From: an uncultured Clostridium sp.
GTDB lineage: Bacteria > Bacillota > Clostridia > Lachnospirales > Lachnospiraceae
Assembly (NCBI GenBank): GCA_947643685.1
Contig: CANRXD010000098.1
Coordinates: 1-6,645 of the forward strand
DNA length: 6,645 bases
Reading direction: 5' to 3'
The notes beneath the pieces are model-generated. The model worked only from the letters and a program-made list of their open reading frames with translations, did not search any database and was not told the DNA's origin. Below are positions 6,310 through 6,645 of this stretch, in pieces (within the stretch, counting starts at the first letter, position 1; the number at the start of each line of letters is the position of its first letter). A program made the translations under genes and the position numbers.

Positions 6310-6645
6310 CCCGCAATTCCCTTCCTCTTTTCAGTACATTCCCGGCAGTATTCTGCCGCTCCGGAATCCTTTTCCCGCAGGACGGACACTCAAACAGTTC
6401 CCCGTTTCTCCCGCCTTCGGCCCCGCAACAGCTGCACTGGCTTCCTATCCCTTTCCCGAACACTTCCACCAGCTCAATGGAACGTTCCCGGCATTTCTGG
6501 GCCAGCCGGCTTTTTACAAAGCCTTTCTGCCACATGCTCACCGTGGTATTGACCCGCCGGTTCACCCCTGCTTTTGAGTTGGCCGGCAGCTTCGGGATAT
6601 AGACCGTCCCCGGTTTTTCTGTCTTTAACATCCGGTTAATCTCCG
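6299..6645 (-). CDS. tnpB: TnpB-like protein (IS200/IS605 OrfB), C-terminal end only, probably RuvC-inactive
   Basis: The frame is open to the right edge, so only the last 115 residues are present. Numbering is from the Met at 6631. AGVNRRVNTTVSMWQKGFVK and the following LAQKCRERSIELVEV match the helical RuvC segment of TnpB. The zinc finger has C66-x2-C69 and C82-x2-C85, followed by the NTAGNVLKRG tail that corresponds to the usual D-R-D-x-N-A-A-x-N-I. Active TnpB proteins are RNA-guided DNA nucleases using three RuvC acidic residues. Here the second site reads VYIPKLP where VVEDL is usual (Pro13 for the Glu), and the third reads PERQN where DRDxN is usual (Arg92 for the Asp). The first site lies outside the window. 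The protein is therefore probably nuclease-dead, unless the active site is rearranged. It ends at the TAA at 6299-6301; a +1 frame stays open another 54 codons. Confidence 0.88.
   Translation of the reverse strand, partial: EINRMLKTEKPGTVYIPKLPANSKAGVNRRVNTTVSMWQKGFVKSRLAQKCRERSIELVEVFGKGIGSQCSCCGAEGGRNGELFECPSCGKRIPERQNTAGNVLKRGRELREEK

Larger units (their letters stand above)
5937..6645 (-). mobile_element. Right part of an IS200/IS605-type element carrying tnpB (continues past the window)
   Basis: The C-terminal end of a TnpB protein, the structured RNA-like right end and a terminal hairpin follow one another in the order usual for this group. The left end and any Y1 transposase gene would lie beyond base 6645. 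The element sits directly upstream of the cytidylyltransferase gene, and its right border is somewhere between about 5955 and 5976. Insertion here may have separated the surface operon from its original promoter or an upstream gene. There are no target-site duplications to look for, since this group does not make them. Confidence 0.65.

Noticed and set aside
1..6645. CRISPR arrays, tRNA or rRNA genes
   Set aside because: I saw no regularly spaced repeats, cloverleaf or conserved rRNA sequence on either strand.

Overview
The window looks like part of a chromosome from a gut-type clostridium, most likely Lachnospiraceae. This rests on the style of the proteins (an UDP-galactopyranose mutase with its glycosyltransferase, a secreted Ala/Thr/Val-rich beta protein with a membrane-anchored partner, a TarI/IspD-type cytidylyltransferase, and a TnpB with a GC-rich downstream RNA), on strong AGGAGG-type ribosome sites and on moderate GC. 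The assignment is by recall, not by database search. Every gene I accept is on the minus strand, so transcription runs from high to low coordinates.

From the right edge (transcription order): 6299-6645 is the C-terminal end of a TnpB-like protein of the IS200/IS605 group. The two RuvC acidic positions that fall inside the window appear to be replaced. Positions 5977-6165 hold a compact, multi-hairpin sequence that is the probable omega (reRNA) RNA and right end of that element. The element ends just before the leader of 5220-5936, a nucleotidyltransferase of the IspD/TarI family. This is followed after 39 bases by 4617-5180, a single-pass membrane protein with an outside beta domain, and then by 3386-4489, a secreted two-domain beta protein. 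An intrinsic terminator overlaps the end of that gene.

Left of the terminator lies a tightly packed, AT-richer set: 1964-3193 (a probable seven-bladed beta-propeller protein of unknown role), 834-1970 (family-2 glycosyltransferase) and glf (UDP-galactopyranose mutase, cut by the left edge). These three are linked by a 7-base overlap and by a stop codon lying inside the next ribosome site, so they are almost certainly co-translated. Together they suggest synthesis of a galactofuranose-containing surface glycan. The right-hand trio suggests a cell-surface protein pair next to a CDP-alditol-type activating enzyme.

The most interesting points are the probably nuclease-dead TnpB end with an intact guide-RNA-like tail in front of a surface operon, the uncharacterised secreted/membrane protein pair, and the propeller protein placed at the head of a galactofuranose operon behind an odd 160-base junction.
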